Positions 35,214 through 46,907 of a stretch of 64,000 nt of DNA are shown piece after piece. Below the pieces are notes generated by a model. That model had not been told where the DNA came from and ran no database searches. It worked only from the letters and a program-made list of their open reading frames with translations. Origin of the DNA: Monodelphis domestica (taxonomy: Eukaryota; Chordata; Mammalia; Didelphimorphia; Didelphidae). A program made the translations under genes and the position numbers. Location: assembly GCF_027887165.1 (NCBI RefSeq), contig NC_077231.1, positions 193,056,334 to 193,120,333 of the forward strand, given 5' to 3'. Each line of letters begins with the position of its first letter. The stretch's first letter is position 1.

Positions 35214-35619
35214 TTTATTTTTTTGGATAAATTTAATTTTATTTTTTAATTGAAAAATATTGTTTAATTAATTAATTTAGAATATTTTCATGGTTACATG
35301 ATTAAAGTTCTTTCCCTCGCCTCTTTCCCCATCTTTTAGCTAATGAGCAATATCACTGGGTTTTACATGTGTCATTGATCAAGACCTATTACCATATTAT
35401 TGATATTTGCACTGGGGTGATCATTTAGAGTCTACATCCCCAATCATGTTCCCATTGAGGCATGTGATCAAGCAGTTGTTTCTCTTCTGTGTTTCCGCTC
35501 CCACAGTTCTTTCTCTGGATGTGGATAGCATTCTTTCTCATAAATCCCTCAGAATTGTTCTGGGTCATTGCATTGCTGCTAGTAGAGAAGTTCATTACAT
35601 TCGATTTCCTATATGTCTT
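35202..35619 (-). mobile_element. LINE-1 3' UTR insertion in the NUMT, 12-bp TSD
   Basis: The element occupies 35214-35607. It is an older L1 3' UTR type ('tttagaatattttcatggtt', 'gagcaatatcactgggtttt', 'ttctttctctggatgtggat') truncated just before ORF2. It is flanked by cctatatgtctt at 35202-35213 and 35608-35619. Removing it and one TSD copy restores the continuous tRNA-Asp-COX2 junction. Confidence 0.95.
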
Positions 35620-35620
35620 A

Positions 35621-35717
35621 ATTGCCCTACCCAATATAACTAGAATTTCAAGATGCCACATCCCCAATTATAGAAAAATATTTTCTTTCATGAGCACACA
35701 TTAATAATTGTTTTTCT
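35621..35717 (+). pseudogene. COX2: NUMT part: COX2 5' end
   Basis: The mitochondrial-code reading follows AYPMQLGFQDATSPIMEE and then HTLMIVFL, the conserved N-terminus of cytochrome c oxidase subunit 2. An extra base near the start and an ATT in place of ATG are visible. Confidence 0.9.
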
Positions 35718-37023
35718 TTTTCTTTTTTTAAAATTTTAAACATTATTTTATTTGGTCATTTCCAAGCATTATTCACTGGAAACAAAGATCATTTTCTTTT
35801 CCTCCCTTCCCCGCATCCCACCACCTTTCCCTCTCCCATAGCCAACGCATGATTCCACTGGGTATCACATGTGTTCTTGACTCGAACCCATTTCTTTGTT
35901 GTTGGTATTTGCTCTAGAGTGTTCAATTAGAGTCTCTCCTCAGCCATATCCCCTCCACCCCTGTAGTTAAGCAGTTGCTTTTCTTTGGTGTTTTTACTCT
36001 CACAGTTTATCCTCTGGTTGTGGATAGTGTTTTTCTCCTAGATCCCTGCAGATCGTTCAGGGACACTGCATTGTATCTAATAGAGAAGTCCATTACCTTC
36101 GATTGTACCACAGTGTATCAGTCTCTGTGTATAATGATTTCCTGGTTCTGCTCCTTTCGCTCTGCATCACTTCCTGGAGGTTGTTCCAGTCTCCATGGAA
36201 TTCCTCTACTTTATTATTCCTTTTAGCACAATAGTATTCCATCACCAACATATACCACAATTTGTTCAGCCATTCCCCAATTGATGGGCATCCCCTCGTT
36301 TTCCAATTTTTGGCCACCACAAAGAGTGCTGCTATGAATATTCTTGTACAAGTCTTTTTCCTTATTATCTCTTTGGGGTACAAACCCAGCAGTGCTATAG
36401 CTGGATCAAAGGGCAGACAGTCTTTTATCACCCTTTGGGCATAGTTCCAAATTGCCCTCCAGAATGGCTGGATCCATTCACAACACCAGCAATGAATTAG
36501 TGTCCCTACTTTGCCACATCCCCTCCAGCATTCATTACTTTCCAGAGCTGTCATGTTAGCCAATCTGCTAGGTGTGAGGTGATACCTCAGAGTTGTTTTG
36601 ATTTGCATCTCTCTGATTATAAGAGATGTAGAGCACTTTTTCATGTGCTTATTAATAGTTTTGATTTCTTTGGCTGAGAACTGCCTGTTCATGTCCCTTG
36701 CCCATTTATCAATTGGAGAATGGCTTGATTTTTTGTACAATTGATTTAGTTTTTTGTAAATTTGAGTAATTAAACCTTAGTCAGAGGTTTTTATGAAGAT
36801 TGTTTCCCAATTTGTTGCTACCCTTCTGATTTTGGTTACATTGGTTTTGTTTGTACAAAACCTTTTTAATTTGATGTATTCCAGATTATTTATTTTGCAT
36901 TTTATAACTCTTTCTAAGTCTTGCTTGGTTTTGAAGTTTTTCCCTTCCCAAAGGTCTGACATGTATGCTATTCTGTGTTCGCCTAATTTTCTTATAGTTT
37001 CCTTCTTTAATAATTGTTTTTCT
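35701..37023 (-). mobile_element. LINE-1 (younger type) insertion inside COX2 of the NUMT, 17-bp TSD
   Basis: The element occupies 35718-37006 and is a 5'-truncated L1 with poly(T) on the left, 3' UTR and ORF2 C-terminus. An open frame of 215 codons (36093-36740) includes the CX3CX7H-type cysteine region ([17 protein letters not shown]). Flanks are ttaataattgtttttct at 35701-35717 and 37007-37023, a perfect 17-bp TSD made of COX2 sequence. The insertion therefore postdates the NUMT. Confidence 0.97.
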
Positions 37024-37600
37024 AATTAGCTCTTTATTACTATATCTTGTTATTCTAATATTCACCACAAAACTAACTCATACAAGTAATATAGATGCTC
37101 AAGAAGTAGAAACCATTTGAACTATAATACTAGTTGTTATCCTTGTACTAATTTCCCTATCATCCTTATGAATTCTCTATATAATAGATGAAATGTATAA
37201 CCCTTATCTAACAATCAAAGCTACAGACCATCAATGATACTGACTATGAAGATCTTACATTTGTCTCATATATAATCCCAACTCAAGATCTTACCCCAGG
37301 ACAACTTTGACTATTAGAAGTTGATAATCGAGTAGTTTTACCATTAGAACTCCCAATCCATATATTAATTTCTTCAGAATATTTTCTATATGCAAGAGAG
37401 TTCCATCATTAGGCTTAAAAGCAGATGTCATCCCAGGATGACTAAATCAAATTACCCTAACGGCATCTCGATCAGGCATATTTTATGGACAATGCTCAGA
37501 AATTTGTGGATCAAATAATAACTTTATGCCTATTGTTCTAGAAATAATTTCACTTAAATATTTTGAAAAATGATCCTCTATAATGCAGTCATTTTTAGTA
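37024..37600 (+). pseudogene. COX2: NUMT part: rest of COX2
   Basis: Mitochondrial-code reading gives [79 protein letters not shown] and [14 protein letters not shown] deletion of roughly 14 bp near 37243 and another near 37385 break the frame. The copper-site region FYGQCSE is recognisable. Confidence 0.95.
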
Positions 37601-37653
37601 AACAATCTAATACTTAGAAGTATATATGAGGCATAACATTGTCTCAAAAGAAT
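37601..37653 (+). pseudogene. NUMT part: marsupial tRNA-Lys position without a recognisable tRNA
   Basis: About 50 bp lies between the COX2 end and the ATP8 start, shorter than a normal tRNA gene and with no clear cloverleaf by eye. Marsupial mtDNA is known to carry a degenerate tRNA-Lys here, so this fits a marsupial donor. Confidence 0.5.
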
Positions 37654-37845
37654 ATGCCACAATTAGATACTTTCACATGATCCTTAATCATTGTACTGAT
37701 AATTATTTCACTATTTTGCATCTACCAACTTAAAATAATAAATCAGAGAATAGTCCAAATTACCCCTTTGACAGAACAAACAACCCTCCCAAACTACCTT
37801 ACATTGAGAAAAAAAAATGAACGACAATTTATTTGCCCCATTCAT
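37654..37845 (+). pseudogene. ATP8: NUMT part: ATP8
   Basis: Mitochondrial-code reading starts MPQLDTFTWSLI and continues FCIYQLK, the standard ATP synthase subunit 8 start. It overlaps the ATP6 start at 37817, as in mtDNA. The end is approximate. Confidence 0.9.
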
Positions 37846-37980
37846 CACACCTACAATTATTTGTATTACAACCCTCCCAATTATCATCTTATTTCCATGT
37901 CTCATTCTATCATTCCCTAAATGATTACCAAATCATATTCAAATTTTATAAATTTGATTAACTCACCTAACTCAGTATCC
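37817..37980 (+). pseudogene. ATP6: NUMT part: ATP6 5' end
   Basis: Reads MNDNLFAPFITPTIICIT, then LFPCLILSFPKWLPNHIQIL, the N-terminus of ATP synthase subunit 6. Similarity fades after about 37970. Confidence 0.9.
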
Positions 37981-38417
37981 TTCCATCTTAAATTTAAATT
38001 TTCACCAGTTATTACTCTGAAAATATTCTCCTTTCAATTGTTATTGCTTTTTTCCCCCTCATTGCTCAGCTTGAGACCAGACCTCCAAGTTTGAAAGTAA
38101 CTGTGAATTGAGGGAAGATAGGTTTTTTTTTTTCATTTTGACAGGTAATTGGCCAAGGTAGAAGTTTATTGTTATCCTATAATCATTATGTCAATATCTT
38201 GACCCATGGCACTGGGGAGACAAGTATACACCGAATCAACACTGAATCATCAACAGTGCAAGGGACAACACTGAGCTGTGGGCAGGCAGATGAGGATAGA
38301 TTTATGGATATTTAAAAATGACCTCAGGTGGAGGATTTAAGTAACAGGGTGAACCTTACCATTGATTATAGACTGACTGAACTTATAGAATTTCCTAATA
38401 ATATCTTGGGCTGTTTT
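37981..38417. other. No feature recognised
   Basis: Spacer between the NUMT and the old L1. No repeat identified. Confidence 0.45.
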
Positions 38418-39570
38418 TAGAAATTAAAAATTGGAAATCCTAAAAATTAAAGGCAGATTAAAAATTGAATGTATGAAAAACATTGAATTAATAAATAAAA
38501 TTGAATGATTTAGGAAAAATTAGATAAACTTTGGTTATAGTGATTTTTTAAAAGAGAGAAGAAAACCAACGCATCAAAAGTGAAAAAGGTGAATTTACCA
38601 CTAATGAAGATAAAATCAAAACAAGTATCAGGGATTATGTTGCCCAATTATATGCCAAAAACTCAATAATCTAAGTGAAATGGATGAATACTTAAAAATA
38701 TAAATTGCCAGGGTTAATAGAACATTTGACTAGACCTATTTTAGAAAAAGGACAGGCTATTAAAGAACTTGCTTTAAAAATCATTATGACAAGATGGATT
38801 TACAGGTGGATTTTGACAACATTTACAAATCATCTAATTCCAATATTAAATAAATTATTATAAAAATTGGTAAAGAGGGAATTCTACCACAGTCCTTTTA
38901 TGAAACAAAATATAGTGCTGATAATCAACCCAGGAAGAGCAAACACAAAGAAGCTTACAGGCCAATTTCATTAATGAATATGGATACAAAAATCACAAAT
39001 AAAATATTAGCCAGGACACTACAACAACATATGACATGATTATACACTACAATCAAACAGTATTCATACCAGGTATGCAAGGATGATTAAATATAAGGAA
39101 AACTATTAACATAATTGACTACATAAAAAAGTAACAAAAATCATATGATTATATCAGTACATGCAGAAAAAGCTACTCATTCCTATTAAAAATACTTGAA
39201 AGCAAAGATCAAAATGGATTTTTCCTTGATTAATAAGAAGTATATATTTTTAAAAATAAGTATATATTTTAAATCATCAATAAACATTATCTATAATGGA
39301 GATAAGTTAGAAGCCTTCTCTAAAATATCAGTATTATTTAATACTGTAGCAGAAATGCTAGCAATAACAATAAGTGAAGAAAAAGAAATTGAAGTCATTA
39401 GAATTGGCAGAGGTAATAAAATGATATCTTCACTGATGGCATATGAAGAAAATTTAAAAGATTCAACTAAAAATTAATTGGAACTCTCAATAATTTTAGC
39501 AAAGGAACAGGATATAAAATAAACCCACATAAATCATTAGCATTTTTATTTATCAGAATAAAAATGCCTA

Positions 39571-40400
39571 GAATTATATCTTCCAGGGGGCAGTTGGGTA
39601 GTGTGAATTTTAAAAGTCTCCATCTTGGTCTAGCACCCAAAAATTGTGCACACCCACACTACACGGGCATGCGCTAGTCAATGACAAATCAGAAATAACT
39701 AACTGCCCACCTGGGCTGTCCTAAGCCAAGCTAGAGCCAACCATTGGATTTGTGAGACACAGGAAGTGAGGTAGGGAACAGCCTCTGGAATTCGCTCACT
39801 TCCTGTGGAGAGAGCTAGAGGGGGTTGGTGTTAGGAGCTTGGAGAGGGAGGATGCCTGCAGACAGCTTTCCTTCAGATCGGTCACGTGAGTTAAGGACTG
39901 ATTCTTTCCACCTGGGCCTTTGGGCCTAAAACTCCCTCTGCCTTGGTCAGAGGTTGAGTAGCCCCTTTCCCTTTTCTCTTCCCTCCTTCTCTCCCTCTCC
40001 TTTCCCTACTCCCAGTGTGATTAAACCTCCATAAACTCCATTCTGACTTGAGTGTTTCATTTTAGGAATTTCATAAGTAAATTCCTTGGCGGCCATTGTT
40101 CAATATTACATAAATCCTGTAGCCACAATTTTAGCCATTACAATATTATAACCTCTCCCAGAAGCCTAAAATTTCTACATTTACAGTAGCTCAGTGGATT
40201 GAGAGCCAGGCCTAGAGATGGGAGGTCCTAGGTTCAAATTTGACCTCAGACACTTCCCAGCTTTGTGACCCTGGGCAAGTCACTTGACCCCATTGCCTAG
40301 CCCTTACCACTCTTCTGCCTTGGAGCCAATATACAGTATTGACTCCAAGATGGAAGGTAAGGGTTTAAAAAAATTAAAAAAAAAAGAATTATATCTTCCA
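39571..40400 (+). repeat. SINE1-type element inserted in L1, 15-bp TSD, itself split by an LTR
   Basis: SINE 39586-40385 starts 'gggggcagttgggtag', is interrupted at 39602, resumes at 40186 with 'gtagctcagtggattgagag' and ends with 'aaggtaagggtttaaa' and an A-rich tail. It is flanked by gaattatatcttcca at 39571-39585 and 40386-40400. The L1 frame continues across the TSD. Confidence 0.95.
39602..40185 (+). mobile_element. Solo LTR (584 bp) inside the SINE, 4-bp TSD
   Basis: Starts TGTGAATTTT and ends CATTTACA, giving the canonical TG...CA, and is flanked by GTAG at 39598-39601 and 40186-40189. It carries a CT-rich stretch (about 39970-40010) and a 'gtgattaaacctcc' polyadenylation-like region before the U5 part. 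No internal viral genes are present, so it is a solo LTR. Related LTRs lie at 29443-30340 and 47230-48074. It is the youngest of the three nested elements here. Confidence 0.85.
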
Positions 40401-42240
40401 AAACAAATCCACAAATGATGTGAACGTAATTATAAAGCATTTTTATATAAAGTCAGATATAAATAGAGAAAGAGTAAGTATTCATTGATGGGCAGAATCG
40501 ATATGATTTAAATGACGATTTTACCTAGACTATTTATTCAATGCTATCCCAATTAAATTATCAAAAATATTTTATTGAACTAAAACATAATAAAATTCAT
40601 TTGGAAAAACAAATGATGAAATGCATTAAAGGAAATAATGGAAAAAATGTTAAGGAAGGAGGTCTATCAGTACCAGATTTTAAATTTTAATATAAAAGCA
40701 ATTATCAAAACTACCTGGTATTGGCTATGAAATAAAAAAGCAAATCAGTAGAATAGAATACAAATACAACAGTAATAAAAGATTATAGGAATCCTGGGTT
40801 TGACATAGGTAAAGTTCTAAGTTTTTAGAATATGCTGTTTGATAAAAGTTATTGACAACTAGAAAGCAGTTTAGCAGAAATTAGATCTCGACCAATATTT
40901 TACACTATTTACCAAGATAAGATCAAAATGGCTACATGATCTAGGTATAAAGGTAGATATTATAAACAAATTAGAAGAAAAGGGAACACATTACCTATCA
41001 GATTTGTGAATGGGAAAAGAATTATGAATAATCAAGAGATAGATATAAATATGAAATATAAAATGGATAATTTTGAATACATTAAATTGAAACATTTTTA
41101 TACAAATAAAACTAATGTAATCACCATTAGAAGGAAATAATAAGTTGGAGGAAATTTTATAGACAATTTCTCAAATAGTGGTCTTATATCTAAAATATAT
41201 GGAGGACTTCATCAAATATGCAAGAATATGAATACTACAATTGATAAATGGTCAAAAGATATGAACAGACTGTTTTTGGATGAAGAAATCAAAGCTATAT
41301 ACTATTAATGAAAAATGCTATGAATAATGAATCATTATTGATTAGAGAAATGAAAAATCGAAGTAACTCTGGGATATCTTAAACCTAACCTATCAAATTG
41401 GATAAAATGATAAGGCAAATGACAAATGTTGGAGGGGATGTAGAAAACTAGAGACACTAATAGATTGTTGGTGGAATGGTGAACCAATTCAATCATTTTG
41501 AAGACCAATCTGGAATTATAATCCAAGAGTTAAATAACTCTGCATACCTTTTGACCTAATAATATCACTATTAGATTTATTTGCTAAGGTGATGAAGGAA
41601 AAAAAGAAAAGAAGCTATAATGTTCTAAAATGTTTTTAACAGCTCTTTTTGTGATGACAAAGAACTGGAAATTGAAGGGATGCCCATCAATTGCAGAATG
41701 GTTGAAAAAATTATAATATTGTAATGGAGTATTGTGCCATAAGAAATTACAAACAACATGATCATGAAAAACCTAGAAAAACTTACAAAGTGTTGCAAAG
41801 TGAAAATGAAGAGAACAGGAGAACTAAACAGAACTAAACTAAACACTAACTACAATTAAACACTAAACACAACAACAATATATGCTGATCAGGTATTAAT
41901 GACAACTATAATCAATAAGGCAGGGATCCAGGACAACTCTAAAGGATTCATAAAAATGATATCCACCACCATAGAAGGAACAGAGTCAAAATACATATTG
42001 AAACATATTATTATTCACTTATTTTTTCATGAATTTTTCTCTTTTGTAAGCAATATGTGTCTCATTTTACATGGTGAACAGGGAAATATGTATTACATGA
42101 TAATATATTTGCAACCTATGTCATACTACCTGCTTTCTAGGGAGGGAGAAGGGATGGCAGTGAGAGGGCAAAAAAGAATGAGACAGGTTTTTGGACAGAG
42201 GTAATGTGAGAATTTGTTTCTCAGGAAAACATATTTATTA

Positions 42241-44560
42241 TAATTTATTATGTATTTATAATAAATCATCTTTTTATTATTATATATTATAGTTATATAT
42301 AAAATAAAAATAAGTGGTAACTATATATATGTAAACATATACACATGTCTTAGTTTCATTGCATTCTGAAAGTTAAATATATACATGTATATAAAATTAG
42401 TAAATATTCAACAAAAGTTAATAACAAACACAGTGCAACATGAAAAAGAAAGCAATTTAGACCCAAGTCTACATCCAGCATTCTCACATGGAATGTTTGT
42501 GTTCTTGAGATCCTTGAAAAACTCTCCTGATATAGTAGGGTATCAGCCCTTGGGAAGTTGGCCAAGGCCTCTACATTCAGATTAGATTTTCTCCACCTGA
42601 ATATACTGTGAATTATGGCTATGTAAAGTACCCCACTGAGAGCTGAAGATCAGTTCTCTGGTCTGCAACATCCTAGGGTTGTCTCTACCTCTGCCCTAAT
42701 CAGCCTCTTTGGTGGTTTGAGATCTCCAAATGTAATGCTCTTTCTAGTAGCCTGAAAATTTGAGGAAGTGGGTATAATTAAAGGAGGTAATAGAAGAAAG
42801 AATGTATAGGAGGCAGGGAAAGAAAGACAAATTAAAATACAGGTGAGCCCTTGTTGGCATCTTTGGAAATTGTGCAGTTCTTCCACATCCCTCTCTACCT
42901 CTAATCATTGCATGACCATGAATGTGGAGGCTACCATCTATGTAGGATAAAAGCATGCCCTGATCATACATCACTACAAATCACCATTAACATCTTTGGA
43001 GGCTCTTGTACTGCTTTTGAAGAATAAAGAGCACTGATTTTTTTTTTTCTGGGATTAAGGACCTCACCATGCAGCCATATCAGTTACCATAAATATCTCT
43101 AGAAAATCTGTTGCTTCTCTACTCTCCGCCCTGACATGACTATGAAAGCTAAAAAGTTGGTCCAGCACATGAATTCTTTCCAATTCCTTGGGAACATAAT
43201 TACCTGGAACTTGCTAAATCAGTTCATCAAAAACTTGCTATTGTGCTAATGTTTAGAGAAAGGACACATCTTAGATGCAGATATGCCTGTGCCCCTAACC
43301 AATTTTATTTTCATCACAGGAACCACTCTCTGAGAAGTGACCTTCTCCTTCATCTTAACTGCTTTCTGTCATCTTTCCATCTTCTGCTCCTGGAACTTGG
43401 CTCCACAGAAGAAAATTCATCCCTGGCCACCCTCTCCAGGTCTGATTACCTTTCTTCTGATCCGTGACATGATAGAAGTTTGAAAGCTTCCTCCCCACTG
43501 CCACTCTTGGGTCTTCCTTCCACCATTCTTTGCAATTGCCACTGCTCTGATTTTTATTTCATTCATCAATATCATTTTTTCTATATCCTTGTTATTGTAA
43601 TGTGTCCATCATTGGGTCACTTTCCTCATCTCAACATATGTTTTCTCAACATATCCATACTACTCTCTCCTCATACTTTTGGGTCAATGATATAAATCAA
43701 TATCCCATTAAACGCCATATAATCACAGTTCATAAACCTCATTACATGACTCAATATGGTGACATATTTAAGATCTTGAACTCTTAAATTATTCTATATG
43801 ATCAGAATGTCCTATATTTTTAACTCCCTCTGGCTCACTCCTAAAGTTATTATCCCCACCAGTACCTCTATTCTCTCCAAAGTTGAAGGTAGGCACAGAG
43901 ATAATTCAGAAATATATTCCATTTCTTTTTTTTTTGCTCATTTAAATATAATTAGTTTCCTTTCTAATGAAATGAATGTTTACTCTGTGTGGTATTCCAC
44001 ATGACTAGCACTTCATAACTCTCAAAGAAAGTTTTAGTTATATATAAGTATGATGCTTCTATATGGTGAAATCTATAATATTTAGCCTTTTTTGTTTATT
44101 GCTCCTCTGCCATATTTTTCAAAATAGTTATCACTATTCTACCTTTGGCCCACAGCTGCAAATATATGTGTATTGTATATATGTATATGCATTTGTATAT
44201 GTCTATATATATACATATATATCACCTTATATTAAAATATAATAACTAAATGTAAATGATCTTATTGAGTTTTCTGTAAAAAAATTCTGCCATATCTTCT
44301 GCAATAGATGTTGCAAAAACTGCAATTATTTTTGTGGTGCTCTTTCTGGAAATGCTTTTGTAATTACTAGTGCAATATGAGATGATTAAGTGTCTCATGA
44401 AGTTATGTTTTTTGCGTACTTTGGACTCATAATGAAACCAGTTCTACTAAACTTTAGTTATCTTTCTGAGGTGAAACTGTGAGGTATTCTTCAATTTAGC
44501 TATGATTTCATTTTCCTTGTTGTTTTTGTAACAAAAATATCAGAAATTTTAGGATTTAGC
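42241..44560. other. No feature recognised (2.3 kb)
   Basis: AT-rich at the left (42240-42420), then more even in composition. Short open frames only. Part may be an unrecognised old repeat. Confidence 0.4.
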
Positions 44561-44562
44561 TC

Positions 44563-44796
44563 TCCTAGTATAGGGTTCTTACCTTTTTGCCCATGGGTAT
44601 AGATTTCTGGAGTTCTATTAACTTGGGTGGAAAAATACATTTTTATTCCAATATAATTGCCTTCATTTTTGACCCTATATATTTTACTTTATTTTATTCT
44701 TTCTAAATGATTATTCTTAAAAGGGATTCTTTGGTCTCACCAGGTTACCAGAAGGATCCATGACATACAAAAAAATTAAGAAACTTTACCCTAATA
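44563..44796. mobile_element. hAT-like MITE, copy 2 of 4
   Basis: The element 44571-44788 starts 'tagggttcttacc' and ends 'aattaagaaacttta'. The interior 'ccaggttaccagaaggatcc' matches the other copies. Flanks tcctagta (44563-44570) and ccctaata (44789-44796) agree at 6 of 8 positions, in keeping with an old 8-bp hAT TSD. Confidence 0.55.
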
Positions 44797-44799
44797 GTA

Positions 44800-45520
44800 T
44801 GCCCATACATTGACTACTGAGTAAGAAGTTTATATTTAGAGTAATAATAGTTAAGGAAATATTTAATAGAAATCTAATAACTTTGTGATTCTGAGATGAA
44901 CCTTTTTTTTACCATTCTGGCATGATCATAATAAAATTAAAAGAGGGCTAAACGCCATTTCGTATTTTTCTGTTTTATAGGTTGATAGTCAAAGAATTCA
45001 TCATCATGTGATCAGCCCACTTTTGGTGAACCTTCCTGTTGGCCCTCAGAAAGTAGACACAGGTTGTTGCCAAGGCTATCCTCAATTCCTTCAAGCTTGG
45101 TAAAATATTCCAAAACTTTTTTTCTGCTAGCAGAACCATGATCATCTCGATGCTACAATAAGGTATCAGAGTATAAGACTTGTGGAGAATTTTATTGTTT
45201 TGTTGGCTTTTGTCTGTTTTTAAGTATAAGTTTTAATGAAAAGGCAAAAAGTAGAAATTTTCTCCTTATTTCAATTCTGAGTATATTTTGAAAGTCATCC
45301 TTTATAGAAAATATATTTTTCCAGTTTAATTCATTTCTCAGTGACAAGATAATATATGTGTATACACATTTAGAAGTGATAAAAGGGATGATATCTTGAA
45401 ATCTACAATGATACAAAATGTAATGCTATCCAATTCTTGATTGAAATATCAAATTAAAGATTTCTGTGTAAATATACCTTGGTATAACTTGAATATAACA
45501 TAAATATTATTTGTTGTAAT
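44800..45520. other. No feature recognised
   Basis: AT-rich, no signal seen. Confidence 0.45.
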
Positions 45521-45750
45521 GTCTAGCACAGTGATGGTGAACCTTTTAGAGACTGGGTGTTCAACCTGCAACCCTCTTGCTGCATGTGAGCCCTGCCTTA
45601 CCCCCTACAGGGGAGGGAAGAAGTGCTCCCTTTCGGCTGCTGGGCAGAGGGGTGGGTTATGTGAGAACTGTCCTCAGGCATGGTGAAGAGGAGGAAAGAA
45701 GTTCCCTCTGGCATGCTCTAGCATGTAGGTTTGCCAACATAGTTCTAGCA
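45521..45750. mobile_element. hAT-type non-autonomous DNA transposon (OposCharlie-like)
   Basis: The element 45529-45742 (214 bp) starts 'cagtgatggtgaaccttt' and ends 'aggtttgccaacatag', imperfect terminal inverted repeats around a consensus CAGTGATGGCAAACC. It is flanked by an 8-bp TSD: gtctagca (45521-45528) and ttctagca (45743-45750). The interior is GC-richer than the surroundings and non-coding. The family name is from memory. Confidence 0.8.
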
Positions 45751-46515
45751 TGTACTTCGTATACATGAATATGCAATGTTCATACATGAATATGGCCCTG
45801 GAATAATTTGAACATCACATGAGTGTTATTTCTGATAGCATCTGTGTATACTTTGTGTATACTTTGGAGGTATATCGTATACTTAACATGTCAGAATTTA
45901 GAATTTTAAAAAATTCATTATTATATGTTTTGAACATTCTTATCTCAAATTGAGGTTTGCCACAAGCCATGGCTTTATGAAAAAGAAAATAAGATTATCC
46001 TCTAGAACCTGACTAGATATTTGCCATTTATGGTCTTTTGGATGAATTGTTTATGCTTGTAGAATTCTCTCTGAAATGTGGAACAATCAATCAACAGTCA
46101 GTCAATGAGATTAGTGTTTATTAAAGCATTTATTATTATTAGATTTATTATCAATGAGATTAGTAATTTATTAGTGGGACATCCCCAGTTCTTCTTGGTT
46201 GTATTAATAACATATCATAAATCTAAAACAGAGATGGGAGGCCTCAGATATTTCCTAAGCCATGAAGACCAATGGAGGCTTCCCCTAAGCTCTTTGAAGA
46301 CCCTTGTTCATTTTCTAATACAATGAGAATTTTTGTCCAGTATATCTTGATATGTAAAATAATATAGAAGGATATTCTAATCCCCAAGGATAACCCAGAG
46401 TTGTAGCCTAGTAAAGAGGATGGATTATTGGGTCAAGAGGCAAGAAAGTTTAAGTTTTAGTATGCTTTTGATTATTAATTGTGTTATCTCAGTCTCCAAA
46501 GAACAAGGATTCTTT
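45751..46515. other. No feature recognised
   Basis: Begins with a degenerate 45-bp repeat of the DNA left of the hAT element, otherwise nothing recognised. Confidence 0.4.
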
Positions 46516-46517
46516 CT

Positions 46518-46700
46518 TTTTAACCCTTACTTTCATCTTAGAAACAATGTTATATATTGGTTCTAAGATAGAAGAGCAGTAAAAACTAGACAATGGAATT
46601 TAAGTGCCTTGGCCAGGGTCACACAGCTAGGAAATATCTGAGGCCAGGACCTCCCATCCTTAGGCTTGGCTCTCTATCCACTGAGACACCTAACTGCTCC
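46518..46700 (-). repeat. SINE1-type SINE
   Basis: 'ttaacccttactttcatctt', 'ttctaagatagaagagcagt', 'cagggtcacacagctaggaa' and 'tccactgagacacctaac' form a full-length reverse copy. Confidence 0.8.
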
Positions 46701-46704
46701 TGAG

Positions 46705-46907
46705 CAAGGATTATTAATCATTTTTTGTTGTTTGTTTCTAGGAACCCCTTGGCCTGTTTCAGCTCATGGATCCTTTTGTCAAAATAATGTTTTACTTGTA
46801 TAAAATAAAATAAATATGGTTAAACAGGCAAAAATTACATTGAAATATGATTATCAATTAAAATAAAAACCTAAATTAATTCACCAACTCCAGGTTAAGA
46901 ACCCTTG
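46705..46907. mobile_element. hAT-like MITE, copy 3 of 4
   Basis: Ends 'caaggattattaa' and, inverted, 'caagggttcttaa' form imperfect terminal inverted repeats. The interior has 'gctcatggatccttttgtca' and 'aaaataatgttttac', as in copy 4. It abuts the head of the preceding SINE. Confidence 0.6.

Larger units (their letters stand above)
34712..37980 (+). pseudogene. NUMT: nuclear copy of mitochondrial DNA, split by two LINE-1s
   Basis: Reading with the vertebrate mitochondrial code gives, in mitochondrial order, the COX1 C-terminus, tRNA-Ser(UCN), tRNA-Asp, COX2, the tRNA-Lys position, ATP8 and the start of ATP6. The mitochondrial sequence amounts to about 1.5 kb once the two L1 insertions (35214-35607 and 35718-37006) are removed. 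Standard-code translation fails at TGA tryptophan codons, as expected for mtDNA. Several small deletions and substitutions show it is non-functional. The left border meets the A-tail of L1 copy B. The right border near 37980 is approximate. Confidence 0.95.
38418..42240 (+). mobile_element. Old LINE-1 (ORF2 and 3' UTR), interrupted by a SINE
   Basis: Short stretches align in order with ORF2 of the intact L1: KLEILKIKG-like near 38430, the region before SPGPDGF near 38790, INPHKS-like near 39520, LVPDFK-like near 40670, and the cysteine region near 41430 ('ggaggggatgtagaaaa'). It is heavily mutated, older than the L1s at 31-37 kb and lacks the 5' half. The SINE 39586-40385 interrupts it. Confidence 0.85.

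Noticed and set aside
35718-37100. L1-mitochondrial chimera formed by template switching during reverse transcription
   Set aside because: The 17-bp TSD and the matching COX2 sequence on both sides show the L1 simply inserted into an existing NUMT.
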